64,000 nucleotides of DNA from Xiphydria camelus (GCA_963678675.1 OY783196.1:23910827-23974826); one strand, 5' to 3'; counted from the stretch's first letter, positions 51,211 to 63,378 are shown. The notes: generated from the letters alone by a model not told the origin. Program-made: numbers and translations.

Positions 51211-51372
51211 TGAATCACGACTCGCCTCGTACGGAGGAATCGAGCTATTGGACGCTCCCGCGATCCTTTTTCTTTGTACCATTTTCTCTTGCCACTTGCA
51301 CTTAATTTTTCTTCGATTTTCGAATTTCGATAAGGGATCTTTGCAAGTGCCGGCTTCGATTCGATAAAAGTA
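51211..51372. repeat. Direct repeat A2, about 162 bp
   Basis: Second copy of 50129-50298. Between the two copies lie the small palindrome, the split 255-bp repeat and MITE E2. Confidence 0.85.
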
Positions 51373-51783
51373 TAAGGTTTGGTAGAATTTGGTTGGTGTA
51401 CCTAAATGTGTTATATGGAAGAAATTAATCATTAGGTCATTACATACTCTTTTTTTTAATTTTCAATCACTTTTAGTTCATTTCTATGACTATATTGGGA
51501 ACTGCGTATAGTTTATGGTAGAAATTAAGTCTTTTTTTTCTAGTAGAGTAAGTTTTAAAAATGCATTTTATTAATTCTGTAAGTTTGGAATGTTGGGATC
51601 ACTTGAAGTAATTATACAATAATTTCTATAAATGTACAATGCCTAGAAATCGAACAAGTATATAATGATTGGAAGAAAAATACTTCACTAACGGAGCTTC
51701 ATGGGAACTTGGTTTTACCGAGAAGGTGCGATATAAGCTATTCATCTCTATATCTACCGTTAAAATATTTGGTGGATTATTTC

Positions 51784-52522
51784 TTAAGGGGGGACATACA
51801 ATTACACCGATGAAAAAATCGATTTTTTTTTTATATTTTTAAACGATAGGCCTGTATGTGAAGAATATATTCTGAAAGTTTGAAAGCGGAATTCGAAAAA
51901 CTCCGGAAGTTACAGCCCGAAAACGGTAAGTGGTTTTAACATTGGTTTTACACGTGTCGAAACTTTAAACGCGTTTTTCTCGAAACTACATTTCTGAAAC
52001 TGGTGTACACGATTACGCAAAAAGTATTGAACCGCTTGAGTTCCCCTTTGGTAAACATGTTGGTAACATTATTACCTTCTATATGACGAAGCCCGATTTC
52101 AGAAAATTTCGAAAAAAACTATTTTTTAATACAAATTCTGAAGAAATTTTGCATGAAAACTCGATTTTTGTCTTTGACTGCGTGCCGTTTTGTCAAATTT
52201 GCCTTTTTTTGACTTTTCTCAACGTCACATAGAAACTACACGTGTTTTAAATAAGAAAATGTTTGTATTTTGTTGCAGATCGAATTTCACGAGGAGCTAG
52301 GTTGTACACCGTTTTGGAAGTCGCGCCGCAACCTACCTGTAACTCTGTACCATAGCTCCGCCATTTTGACGACAAATGGATTGAAAAAATTTTTTTTCAT
52401 ACTTGAATACCCTATTAAACAATACCTTCAGTGCGATGAATGTAGAATAAATATTTCTTGGTTAAAAAAATTCCTCAAAATTGCCTCGCTTTTCCTTGGT
52501 CTAATTGTATGTCCCCCCTTAA
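51784..52522. mobile_element. TTAA-flanked element, 739 bp
   Basis: TTAA at 51784-51787 and 52519-52522 bound the inverted ends GGGGGGACATACAATTA, exact over 17 bases. TTAA with short inverted ends points to the piggyBac superfamily. The interior has a short plus-strand open frame (52270-52527) without a recognisable DDE motif, so it is probably non-autonomous. Confidence 0.8.
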
Positions 52523-53144
52523 GTTAGAAATAGTTACGATAACTCGCTACGGTCGCCGGTAAAATACCCGGTGAAATTACCAGCATTTGGCGGTGACTCT
52601 CTACAGATCCAATACAAAAGTTTTCAGTTCGAGGAGTTCTCTCGTGCGGAATCGAGTTGCGGTGTAGCGAGCGGGTGAAAGACGGAATTCGGTTGCGAAA
52701 ATGGGACGAGATAGAGCGGAGCGACAGGGGAGAGGATAAGGGTGGCATCGTATGTTGTCGGTTGGTGTACATTTTCATTGTTTTCTCTGGAGGAGGTATA
52801 AGATTCGCAGGACTGTGTAAACTGCGAAGAAGTTTAAGTATTTACCGGGTCGTTGAGATACTCGACTTCCTTATTGTCACGGGTAAGCTTGCTGGACCGG
52901 TATAAGCGGGAGGTAAATAGTATTTCTATCTTTATTATGATGGAATTTTTGGATCAATATTATCTCACTACTTTGTAAGCGTGAGAAGACCTCAATTTTT
53001 CCTAATTTCGTAATAAAATATAGTTAGAGCCATACACACACACTATAAGAAAAATTTATATTAAATTGTATATATAATTGTACTTATACAAGGTGTCACT
53101 TTTGCCAGGGAGTAAAGCTCAACAAATAATATAAATTTAATACA

Positions 53145-53245
53145 AATTTCGTAAGGAAGTATATTAATTTCAATAATTACGTACTGGATAAGAGCTGTAT
53201 TTACTTCAAATTTTATTATATTACATTTTTTACCCTGTGTAATAT
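53145..53245. repeat. Dispersed AT-rich repeat, copy 2
   Basis: Diverged relative of 45640-45760. Confidence 0.5.
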
Positions 53246-53404
53246 TGTATAACTCAAGTAATATGATACATTTAATTACGTAATGGAATCGTAAACGAGT
53301 TTCAAATAAAGTCGATGCATCTATCGGGAAAAGGAAATGACGATACGCTATCTAGCGGTAGAAATCGAAAACAGCACGAGTAGATTACTTTTAAAAACAA
53401 CTCA

Positions 53405-53670
53405 AGCAACACACTTTAGTAAAAATAACGTTACTCATTAAATGACGTCATTTTTTTGATCAAAATGATGTCAAACGGCTTTCACAAATGAAAGAATAAT
53501 GACAAAACCTCATTATTTTGTTATTTTTGAAAATCACTTGGTCATTTCGAAAAAAATGACGTCATTTAGTAAGTTACATTATTTTATAATTTTTAAAAAT
53601 CACGATGTCATTTTGAAAAAAGAATGACGTCATTTAGTGAGCAACATTATTTTGACTAAAGTGTGTTGCT
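53405..53670. mobile_element. 266-bp MITE carrying three TGACGTCA sites
   Basis: The terminal repeats AGCAACACACTTTAGT run inward about 50 bases. Perfect TGACGTCA palindromes, the CRE/ATF consensus, lie at 53443-53450, 53557-53564 and 53625-53632. The right half is built from two units of a 68-bp tandem repeat that each contain one site. No coding capacity. Confidence 0.82.
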
Positions 53671-54276
53671 CGGACACGCCTCCAGTCTATTTCCCAATAG
53701 ATATGCTAAATATATTATATTAATACCCACAGTTGTCAAATGTGGTGGACGTGATGGTACGTTACAGTATAATCTCTATATCATACAAATACTAACTTCT
53801 ATAACGAGAAGAAATATTTCTGTGGAAAGAGAGTATACATACGAATATGTACATTATGTATAGCCGTATAGCTTTTTATACCATACACATACCGACTGAA
53901 TTATTCACGCCTTGCTCACCGCATCCTGTAGAATCCCAGCAAATCTTTCACTGAGAAAAAGTCTCACCGTTGTCGCTCCTCCCCACAATCTCGCAAATGC
54001 ATTCCCTGCCCTTGCATCGGCTCTCGCGCTACGCGCCATTTACCTGCTATACGCGCGCATTTCAAAGTCATCGCGTCCCACTTGCCGAGCTCGCAAATGA
54101 AATTTGATTACTCGCCGCACGCAAACCGAAAGCTCCCAATGGATTAGTCTTCGCAAATCACGCGTCCAGCGCTTCCAGCGGCATTCCCCATTGACCACTC
54201 GTCATTCTCACCGAACGAGTCGCTCCCGTCGGTTGTACCTGAGCGTGTTACCAGACATATATATTCTGCAAATGTT
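53671..54276. other. Intronic stretch, nothing recognised
   Basis: Short stretch, moderately GC-rich from 53910 on, without a supported feature. Confidence 0.4.
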
Positions 54277-55289
54277 AAGGACCTTGCACAAATCTTATGG
54301 AAACTGGTTCCTGGTTAATTTGACTGTAATTCACGTATAATGTAGACCATGGCTTCCTGATCACAAATTAACATTGGCACAAACTCAACAAATTAACTGT
54401 TTTCGAGATACGAGGCTTTAAAGAAGTCATTTTGTACCTATACAGCCTATCATCATATGTCCGACTCTATTAAACCAGATTAAGCGTGTATAGGCTTTCT
54501 CTTGCTCCCAAACACTCATGTAGGTATATACACATGTGTGTAGTATGTCCGCGCATGCGTCTACGTGCATATACATGCGCCTACACGGAGATAAATTTAC
54601 ATTAAAAATTACCGTGATATTCACGTAACCATAAGACATGATATCAACGATCAAATTATTACATATGTATGTTTCAGGGTAAAAAATTGACTGTTTTCTT
54701 TTTTTTCAAGAAATAAATAACTGAAATAGAGCGAGGGATAAATGAATTTTACCGCGGTCTACAGTAAAAATTTGGTTATTGACATCATGTCCCATGGTTA
54801 CGTGATTTTGTCGCGGTAATATATTTTAACGAATATTTTTCTCCATGTATAGTTTTCCCGCTTTTAGCGTTTTAGTCAACGACGTAGGCGTGACAGGATT
54901 CTGATCTCATTCGTGCGTGCGTTTATTTGTTATTATTTATTTATGATATTTATTTTTATTATTTTCATTTCCATGATTTTCATTCTTTTCAAAAAATTTG
55001 TTATTGTTTTTATTATTTTTACATATATAAGTGTGTGGAAGCAAGAGAATGCTATACATGCTCATATGATGTACATGTACATGCTCCGGTTTGATTGAAT
55101 CGGACGTACGATAATAGGCCGTATAGGTACAAAATGACAGCTTTGAAGCCTCGTATCTGAGAAGCGGTTAATTTTTCGAGTTTGTGCCAAAATGTTAACT
55201 TTTGATCTGGAAGCCATGACCTACAGTATACGTAAATTGCAGCCAAATTAGCCGGGAACCAGTTTCCATAAAATTTGTTCAGGGTCCTT
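54277..55289. mobile_element. Long palindromic element, about 1 kb, with 250-bp arms
   Basis: The arms 54277-54525 and 55035-55289 begin AAGGACC and pair through cttatggaaactggttcc, catggcttcc-gatca, gagatacgaggctt and cattttgtacctata. The interior of about 500 bases is AT-rich and has no transposase codons. Flanking bases do not show a clear target duplication, so the superfamily is open. Confidence 0.8.
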
Positions 55290-55664
55290 TTAGAACAACG
55301 CCGCCTCCTTCGAATTGATCATCAAATATCGACGATATGTATAATATATACGGGTTTCTTTCAATACTTCCGAATAACCATTCGTTCCCTCAGAAGAAGA
55401 AAAGTCATTTTTTTTATGGAATCGACGATAAAAGGCGGTTATCGCGGAAACTCGAATGGGTAATCACTTTCGAGCCTCCCGATCTTATCCCGACGGTTAT
55501 GCGACTTACGAACCTAACGAGCGCACCATAAATCTAAATGAGTTATTTATAAGAGGATAAACGCCGTAAACTTCCCTTTACGAGGTTAAGCGTCTACTTC
55601 GAAATTACCTCCGGGGTAAGAGGCTCTCCGCAAACGCCGGACCCGGGGATATAAAATTGGTACG

Positions 55665-55684
55665 TCTCTCTCTCTCTCTCTCTC
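55665..55684. repeat. TC dinucleotide microsatellite
   Basis: About 20 bases of TC. Confidence 0.85.
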
Positions 55685-55810
55685 AAAACGTGGCGGCCAG
55701 TGTATCGGGTCGCAACGCATCTAAGCGCACTGCGTGGCGAGCTGCGTGCGGTGGAAGAAAATAAATTGTCTTTTCGCTTTTCTGGCGATATTAAACTGGG
55801 GAAAAAATTA

Positions 55811-56283
55811 GTGGGTTTGACTAAATTGGCGGTCACGGGTGGGGGAACGCCAATCTAGTTACTTGAATTAAATAATTGGGTTATATTCGCTCAAAAAAAA
55901 GGGTAGGTACGGCTAAAATATGGCGGAAGTCTGGAAAGAGTTGAACAAGAAGAATATGGCTACGGATCGTATTCCAGGCTTTTAGCCAGATGATTTTCTC
56001 GTATCAGTTGAAAAACAAAGCTTACTCGACACACTTTCGAGAAAGAAAAAAAAACGAAATTATCAGACTGAAAATCTGGGATACTACATTATCCATAGGC
56101 ATACTTTTTTGGTTCAACTCTTCCCAGATTTCTGCCATATTTCAGCCATAGGATTTTTGTTACGCGGGTAAAGACTAACAGCTGTTTGATGGAAATAAGC
56201 TGTAGTCAATTCTAGCAAGTTATTCGTTTATGTATAATAACTAAATCTGCGTTCCCCATGACCGCTAATTTAGTCAAATCTAC
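55811..56283. mobile_element. MITE with a palindromic element nested inside
   Basis: GTGGGTTTGACTAAATTGGC at 55811 pairs with the complement at 56240-56283, extending through ggtcac-gg-ggggaacgc, arms of about 42 bases. The inner palindrome at 55911-56150 is a separate unit. Confidence 0.75.
55911..56150. mobile_element. Nested palindrome, about 240 bp
   Basis: ggctaaaatatggcggaagt pairs with the complement ending at 56150, and the two arms continue with reduced match through gttgaac, atggctac-gatc and ccag-cttttag. Part of it recurs alone at 14863-14966. Confidence 0.72.
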
Positions 56284-57381
56284 TACATCTTTTTCTCAGC
56301 GGTCAAAGACGTAAAGCGGAAGTAATATGAGTTTGGAGGAGAATGATATAAATATCGAGGGCTGTTTGTTTGTATAATGCTGTCAATAAAAAACTTATGA
56401 ACTATGACTTATGAGTATGATAGTTATGATATTACGTAACCTTCCACTTTGCAGTTGATATGATATACTCGTAATATAAATAAATTTTCCACGACTACAG
56501 ATGATTGTAAAGATTCTATCGTACACGTCGATGTTGGATTTTTCGCGTAATTTTATTACATCTGGATTCACAATCTTCACATGAGGTATACCTTTCATCT
56601 TGAATTTATTCTTGCGAACCGCAGCTGTACTATCATGTCTTTTTGAAACGCTATTTGTTTTCCATCACCCGCAACACCACGCCTCCAGGCTCTCTTCTTC
56701 CTCTCGCCAAGAGATTTATATTCTCCAACTGTTACGTGATATCCGTGGTGGACGCGTTTTTTACATCGGCCAGTTATCATAAAGGGAGAAATTCCCAGCG
56801 CTGTATAATTCCTCGCCTTTGACTCTATAAATTCCTCTCATTTTTGTAGCGGGCGTCGGAATAAAAATTACGGAGTTTTCGGTCTATCTTCGGTATAAGT
56901 TCTTAACTGAATAAACGGTTGTTTTTCAACGGCCGTGAGTGGAGGCTCGAGGAGAAAAAGGTAACAAAAGACTGCGCCGGTTTTTATTAAATTTACATTT
57001 ACAAGCACCGCACGAATCGTCGGACGACAACGATCCCCGGATCACGAAACATCGCCGAGACGCGATAATTTAATGTACTGTTTTATAAAAATGTCATCCC
57101 CCAAAAAGCCCTCACCAATTAAGCTCTCGTATATTGTGCTATCTCGATTCTTTTATAGCGACCGTTCAAGAAAATTCCTAACTCAACATTGTGACTGAGT
57201 CTTTTTTAATTTGCCTTCACAAAGCCAAAAATATACCAACCGGTATAAATGGCAATATTTCTTTTGCAGAGAGTATTTCATATTTTTTTAAAAATTGTGT
57301 TGCAGATATATATAAGATTTAGAATTCTTCGAAGCAGATTAACAATAATATTTAATTCAATAGAGTTGGAAGAAGATAATC
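56284..57381. other. Intronic stretch, nothing recognised
   Basis: Short opposed open frames at 56595-56782 have no recognised domain. Confidence 0.4.
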
Positions 57382-57598
57382 TTAACACGTTCCCTACCAG
57401 ACCGTTTTAATTAAGTGTAGTAACGACTCACGTAAGAATTTTTTCAAAATTCCTATTCTCTCTCTTTACTAAATTATGTGCAAAAATACTTTACTAAATT
57501 ATGTGCAAATGTAAAATTCTCGGTCTAATAGACCGAGACGGCGCACGCGGAAACTTTTTTCTCGGTCATATAGACCGAGACGGCAGTGAACGTGTTAA
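57382..57598. mobile_element. piggyBac-type MITE with TTAA ends, copy J2
   Basis: TTAA at 57382-57385 and 57595-57598 bound inverted ends CACGTTC. Two direct copies of a tagaccgagacggc phrase lie near the right end. The ends match the element at 25259-25566. It lies only 248 bases upstream of the CUB exon acceptor. Confidence 0.8.
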
Positions 57599-57749
57599 CG
57601 ATGCAAATGTATCGCGTGCAAATACTTCGAAGCAAAATTGATCGTATGATATCTATAAAAAAGAGATGAAAATGGCATAAGAAATAAAGGAATAATTTAA
57701 TTTATATTCGGATAGTACTAAATTTCATGAGAAAACGATCTCTTCTTAC

Positions 57750-57780
57750 TTATTATTATTATTATTATTGTTGTTGTTGT
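57750..57780. repeat. TTA/TTG trinucleotide microsatellite
   Basis: A run of TTA units changing to TTG units, about 65 bases before the CUB exon acceptor. Confidence 0.85.
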
Positions 57781-57846
57781 TAATTTAATTTATCATGCGT
57801 GAGATATTGATTTATAATCGTCCCGACATACACGCGTATTTTGCAG

Positions 57847-58058
57847 TTGCCTCAACAGAGCAGATCTGATTAAAGTATACGACGGAAGTGGCTCTGGGTC
57901 GTCAGCAATAGCGGTACTCTGCAACCATGCGGCAGAAGTGGAAGTTCTCAGTACTGGCCCGGACCTTTACGTCGAGTTCATCGCTAATTCCGACTCGCCC
58001 GGGCAAGGCTTTAAGGCGATGTTCCAGTTCCAGCCACTGGACGACGCACTCCATCCTG
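57847..58058 (+). CDS. CUB-domain protein, internal exon (second half of CUB domain)
   Basis: The acceptor is cgtattttgcag. The exon is 212 bases and completes the codon opened at 23051 as Ser. It contains the third and fourth CUB cysteines (SCLNRAD and VLCNHA), the acidic core motif LIKVYDGSG and the closing strand GFKAMFQFQP that ends CUB domains. Together with the two earlier exons this gives one complete four-cysteine CUB domain of roughly 115 residues. The donor I chose is CCTG|gtcggt, which leaves phase 1 and joins to ELDKAVPG at 63978. A second gt four bases further on (after 58062, gtacca) would shift the following frame to RTGQGRPW, which looks less protein-like. The gtcggt donor is weak compared with the other two. 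Confidence 0.87.
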
Positions 58059-60193
58059 GTCGGTACCAATTACAAAACCAATATCTCTGACCTGACAGTA
58101 GTATCCTTAATTTTTTACCGGTTCACCGCACCGCTTCCCTCGGTTCATGGTTTCTCGTTAGTTGAGAGTAGAAGTACCGAAAGGGATCTCTCGGTTATCA
58201 CGTGTGCCTTTGTCGAATTGGTTTAATTTTCGGGTTTTCATTTTTAGAAATGATCGTATTTATTATAGAAATTAGTCAATTTGAATATTTTAATTCTATT
58301 ACACGGCTAATTATTAATTAATTTACATCGTTTATATGATATATTGGCTTCACGCGATAGTGGGAAGTAAACTTAAAAAATTGATGGAGTGAAGAAAATG
58401 TCATGTAGTCTGTATGGACTTCTATTAAAACATTTATTTTATTGGAGCATCTTTATATTTATTATAATTTACGTCATCAGATCAAACTTCCCTTTAAGCG
58501 AGTAATCTTTAGTTTTATCCAATCGAAATTCAATTCACGAAACGTACAATACACCATATTTAGCTGTGAATCAATTACATAATTTTTTTATTTTAGCATA
58601 TTTCTAGTACGGTCGCTCTATCGATCTTGCTTATCTATAACATATTAGAACTGAATGACGACAAACTTGTGCAGCAAACAATTGAAAAAAATAATTCATT
58701 TCGTCACTAGTTGAATAATTGCAATCTATTCCTATTTTTAAATATATTGTGAAAAAGCACTAAAAAACTCAAACTGCGGCAAAGCTTTTCTGAGCTTTCA
58801 CGGACATCGTCCGTCGGTATAACAGATTTCTGTGGTAACCTACGAAAGCTCGATAGTAGGTGTCGCTGCTGCAATCGACCAACCTAAACGCGCCGCGTCG
58901 TAGAGCTTTCCTGAACTCGAAACGATGGAATAACTTCAGAAGGTACTAGCTACCTTCTCCGGTGTCGGTAAACTGAACTTAGAGTTTTATCGGTGAAGCA
59001 GGCTGTACACTCTTTCGACCAACATTAGCTTCAGAGAGTTATCTAGGTATTTGGAATTCGCTTTTATCAACGCAACAATCGCATTAAAATGAAACGGTTC
59101 AACTTCTTTATCGGAACATTAAATCTACATCTATTGCAGTTAACGACATTGCATAGATTTCCATGTCAAATGGGAAAGAAAACGGAGGGGTAGCTTCGTT
59201 TACACTTTGAACGTTATCTCGTCGTTTACAGCTGTCATTCACTACGTATAGAATATATATATATCTCAACGTATACATACAAATCCTCCAGAGGTAAGGA
59301 GAACCTCTTGTTATTTCAAGACAGCACACCATTAGTCTTCCGAAACTGTATCGTTACTTTTTACAAATGTACGGGCAATCACCACCCTTTAGCGCGCCCT
59401 TACTTTAGCATTCTCTAGGGTCGGTCGAGCCCGTTCGCTCGATCACATTGTTGAGGTTACAAATCATCGGGGTGAAGTTCGGCCGACCTTCGATTATTGC
59501 GTCATTACGCCTCCTAACCATCGATGTTATGTTTTTGCAATGGGACCTTAATTCGACGCTGACGCGTGTTTTGCAGTGTAAAAGTACTTACGAGTGATTT
59601 ATATATGACAAGAGCTATACGCAGAGAGCCATAATTCAATAAACTTATGCGATTATAGTTAGAATTGGTTTCGTAGGATTTGTAATCTTGTTACTTGTGT
59701 TGTTGAAGATGGGCTTTTGAAACAGAATGATGAAATTAGAATAGTCGAACGTATAATTACCGGAAAATGGTCAAAGGACATCGAATTACGGTAAATTTTC
59801 TAAACAGTGGTAGGCTGGTTACAAAAATTTGAATATCAAAGCTTGTAGAAAGAATTCTTTTGACATATAAATTATGTCTCTCTTGAATCGATGCTAAGGA
59901 ATGCACTGGAGAAATCCTAACATTATATTATATGACGGTAGAATGAGTACTAAATTGAAAGTGATAGCCTGACTTTCATCGCGTGACTATAACTCGGGGT
60001 TTGGAATCAAGAGTTGACATAACACGAGTACCATCACGGTTTTATTTAATGAAAACGTTATGTTTTCTTTATTTTTGTTGAATCATTAAAGTTTTAACTG
60101 ATATGCGCATGTCTGCATTCTGTTGTGGATCGAGCCTTGTATCTTGTTTCGATGAACAATTATATGAAGATCAACAGTAGAGTGCCAGCTTTA

Positions 60194-61519
60194 GGTGCCC
60201 ATACACACAGAGGTCGAACTGTCGGTTTGGAACGGCGCGGTTCGAACCGGCAGTTTTACCTTTCAGTTAGTGGGCGCGCGACGCGCCAGATCGAACCGTC
60301 AGGCTGACCCGTCAGTCCAGACCGACGGGAAAAACTGCCGCCGTCCACTAACATGCGTTTTAGCACGACAGACGGAACGTCGGTTCGTACCGCTTAATAT
60401 CATCCTAATCTAACCGAAAGCGCTATTTAGGCCCTATTTATAAAGCCTTAATTCTTTAAAAAATAGTAAAATAAATTATTAAATCTTCCAACATTTTTTT
60501 TTTCATCTGTCACGTTTTGTGTCCAACTTGAACGTAATTTTTCTGTTGATTAGTATTATAACTAAAATTAGTAAAAGTTATAAAAAACCGAGGTTTAATT
60601 GCTATTTTCAACGATTTCATTCTATACGAGATTGAGATTATCTCTCTGACGCATGAACTCACGTCGCGTTATCCTTGTCGCACCTGCGGGAAACGCTAAA
60701 CTCGAGCTTCTCGACTCCGAAACGAAGCAATACTCAATTATTTTGGTAAACTAATAATTTTGAAAATTATGTTTATATCAAGTGAGTATTTAAAAAAGGA
60801 GTACATTGAATTTTCTACGAAAAAAACCTTTTTCGCTATTAAAACGTGTAAATGCACTTTTGATGCTCTGGCGTAAAACCGAAAAAATTGACAAATTTTT
60901 GTTTCTGATGATTGCAATATTTCATTACTTTTAAAACAAAACAAAAATCATCGAAAAATACCAATTTTTAGTGAAGTTAGAGGCATTCGTTTACAAGAGC
61001 GCGCGGGCGCTACGGCGCGTATTTATATATAAAATTCAATATCTCGAGAACTATTCATCGTAACAAAATGAGATAAAAACCAATCGTTTCGTCTTGAAAT
61101 TCTCTAAATTTTTTCCGGAGCATGTCTCGATAACTTGTCAATAGTTTTCGAGATATTTAAAGAAAAAGCCGTACAAAAAATACATTTTTATTAAAAATTA
61201 AAAAGCAAACTTTGGCTTTATGTCACATTTGTTCTATATATTTTTCCGAGTATTTTAAAAAAAGAAGAATTAAAATCGTACACTTATAAAGTACAAGCGC
61301 AACAAAATCGATTTTCTCAGCCCGTCTACTGTCGGTCGACACTACGGGTCGATCTGCAGTTTTGCGGCCGGCCGGCCGGCCGGCAGGCCGGCCTGTCAGT
61401 TTTACCCGCGGGTTTCTATTCTGCGTTAGTGGACGACGACGGTTAAAACCGACGGATCGACCCGACGGTTCGAACTGCCGTTCCAAACCGACAGTTCGAC
61501 CTCTGTGTGTATGGGCACC
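60194..61519. mobile_element. 1.3-kb element with GC-rich compound terminal repeats
   Basis: It starts GGTGCCCATACACACAGAGG and ends with the exact complement at 61519. The GC-rich ends (about 165 and 170 bases) contain many short direct and inverted variants of gaccgacgg, gttcgaac and cagttttac, and a tagtgga-gacg-cgg block, around an AT-rich core of about 950 bases. A run of GGCC units lies at 61365-61392. The base triplets outside are TTA on the left and TTT on the right, so a 3-bp PIF/Harbinger-type duplication is possible but not clean. No transposase was recognised in the core. Confidence 0.78.
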
Positions 61520-61939
61520 TTTTGTCTCACGGCGAGCTCGACACGTGACGTCGTTCAGGATTCATGGTGAGAGGCCTACGTACGGGGCTCGCCGGCCCGG
61601 TCAGCTACGCGGACGAACACTCTATAGTCCATTATAGGCTAGTGCCTCGTGGATATAACATATTATTACGATTATCTGTTATGTCTGCTATACATTATAC
61701 CCGGCGAGTCGTTCAAGCGCTTCGAAAATCACCCCAGAGACCGTGGGCCAAATTTCGGTGGCATCAGAAGCGGGGTTAATTATTTAACAACGTGTTCCAC
61801 TGACTACCATCACAGTTTTAGAGTCGATGATCACACATTAGAAGAAATAGAGAAGAGGGAATAAAAATTCACTATACAAAAAGCGGTTCTCTGTATTTCC
61901 AAAGCCACAGTTTACGTAACTTTGTTATAATTTAGATTA
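61520..61939. other. Intronic stretch, nothing recognised
   Basis: Two short plus-strand open frames overlap here; neither is recognisable. Confidence 0.4.
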
Positions 61940-62817
61940 GAGGAAAGTGCCCTAATATGAGGATAGTTCCTAATATGGGGTAGTTAACTTTTGTGAGCAA
62001 GTATTAGTTCCGATATCTATTTTGTACACTGCATACTAATCACTGACTTGCCAGAAAGCGCCCATTCTCTTTTCGGAGCAAACATGTGTTCTGTTTTGAC
62101 GTTTGAGGTAATAATAATTTTGTGTTGTAAGGAAAGTTTTCTAGTCGTGTTGCATTTTGGATGTTTAAGGAGACTTAGAGGTGAGTTCTTAAAGTTTTAA
62201 TAATATCATCCTATATAAAATTTTGCGTAGTTTATGGAAATGATTTTGTTTTTTTAAAAGAACACCAAATTTTTTACAAAAAGTCGCCCTTCCTAAAAAT
62301 CTAATTTGCTCCTAATTTGGGGTACCCCAAAGGCGAAGAATGGGTGATGTGTCAAGGCTGCTTCATGTGGAATCACGTTGAATGTGCTAGTTGTGAAAAA
62401 AGCCGGTATATTTGAGACTTTTGCGCTAGTAAATAGATTTGTTTTGTGTTCTTCTTAAGTAAGTACATTTTTTGGTTCATAAGAAAAAAATCTTTTGTTA
62501 GATGTAGTTTTTATATTTCATTTCCATAAATAAATAGTTCTTATACAAAAACCCAAAATAATTTTAGTTATTTTCAAATTTTACACATTAACATAGTATA
62601 CCCCATATTAGGATAACGTATGCTCCTAATATGGGATAGTGAAACTTTTTTTCAATGCTGCATATTTTCTTCTGCATTTTTTAAAAACCTGTTTCTTCTT
62701 ATTAAATGCTTAAAGTGTTCAAGGAAACGCAAAATTTAGAAATAGTGTTTAAAAGTCACTACATTTTTTTATTATAGTGTTTTTAAAAAAAGTACCCCAT
62801 ATTTGGACACTTTCCTC
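61940..62817 (+). mobile_element. pogo/Tc1-like element with PHD-like finger remnant, 878 bp
   Basis: The ends GAGGAAAGTG face each other with TA outside on both sides (61938-61939, 62818-62819), and subterminal cctaatatgggg-type motifs recur near 61950, 61970, 62600, 62628 and 62794. At 62332-62436 the plus strand reads GEEWVMCQGCFMWNHVEC, then after ten more residues a TGA and DFCASK, then a stop. C-x2-C, W-x-H-x3-C and a final C-D-F-C-like pair are the pattern of a PHD finger, which some insect pogo-type transposases carry at the C terminus. The TGA probably replaces a Cys codon. The catalytic domain is missing, so it is a dead, internally deleted copy. Confidence 0.8.
62332..62436 (+). 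pseudogene. PHD-like zinc-finger tail of a pogo-type transposase, broken
   Basis: About 33 codons at the C-terminal end of a transposase, with WVMCQGC and WNHVEC intact, a nonsense codon at 62413-62415 where the family usually has Cys, and a natural stop at 62434-62436. There is no upstream exon or start codon in frame. It could also come from a host PHD gene captured by the element, but its position just upstream of the 3' end favours a transposase remnant. Confidence 0.65.
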
Positions 62818-63378
62818 TATACTTTTATGTAATCAAAATTTCTAGGAAAAGTAATTAATCAACAACGTTTAATGTTTTTATTATATGAAGAAAAAGAACT
62901 GACACTGATTATTGAACGCATTGTTTAGTTTAGGATATGCGTTGATGCATTTTGAGCTGCGATATTATACCACCTCGTAAATATGATAGTTCTGAAACTA
63001 ATGCTATCCGATGCGCTATAGAGCCTTACAAAGTGCAATATCACACGATATAACATAATACACAATGGTGGTTAGTCTAGCACTGAGTCGTAGTTTGAAC
63101 CCGTTAACAGAATGCACAGTTCGCTGCCGCTCTGCTTGCTCTTGACGTGCGAAGTTTCGGGTCTCGGTTTACAGTTGTTGTAACGAAGTGAATATAAAAT
63201 ACAATATCGTGGTTAAGTGACGAAAACTTCACCAGGCGATAATCTAGGAGGACAATTTATCGACGGTAATAATCACAATGAGGAAGTATATTAAATAATA
63301 CTTCATTTTTTTCGAGTAAGTTAAGGTCACACACACATGCAGTGTTTTATATTTATATCTTCACTAAGAAAAAAAAAG

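Larger units (their letters stand above)
23052..57846 (+). other. Giant intron inside the CUB domain (34.8 kb, phase 2)
   Basis: Bounded by gtaagt and tattttgcag; the flanking exons join in frame within a single CUB domain. It is filled with dispersed MITEs, nested insertions, direct duplications and GC-rich islands described separately. No nested gene was recognised on either strand. Confidence 0.85.

Noticed and set aside
58059..58226. Open frame running past the CUB exon
   Set aside because: It is in a different frame from the CUB domain and has no recognisable content; the exon ends at a donor before it.
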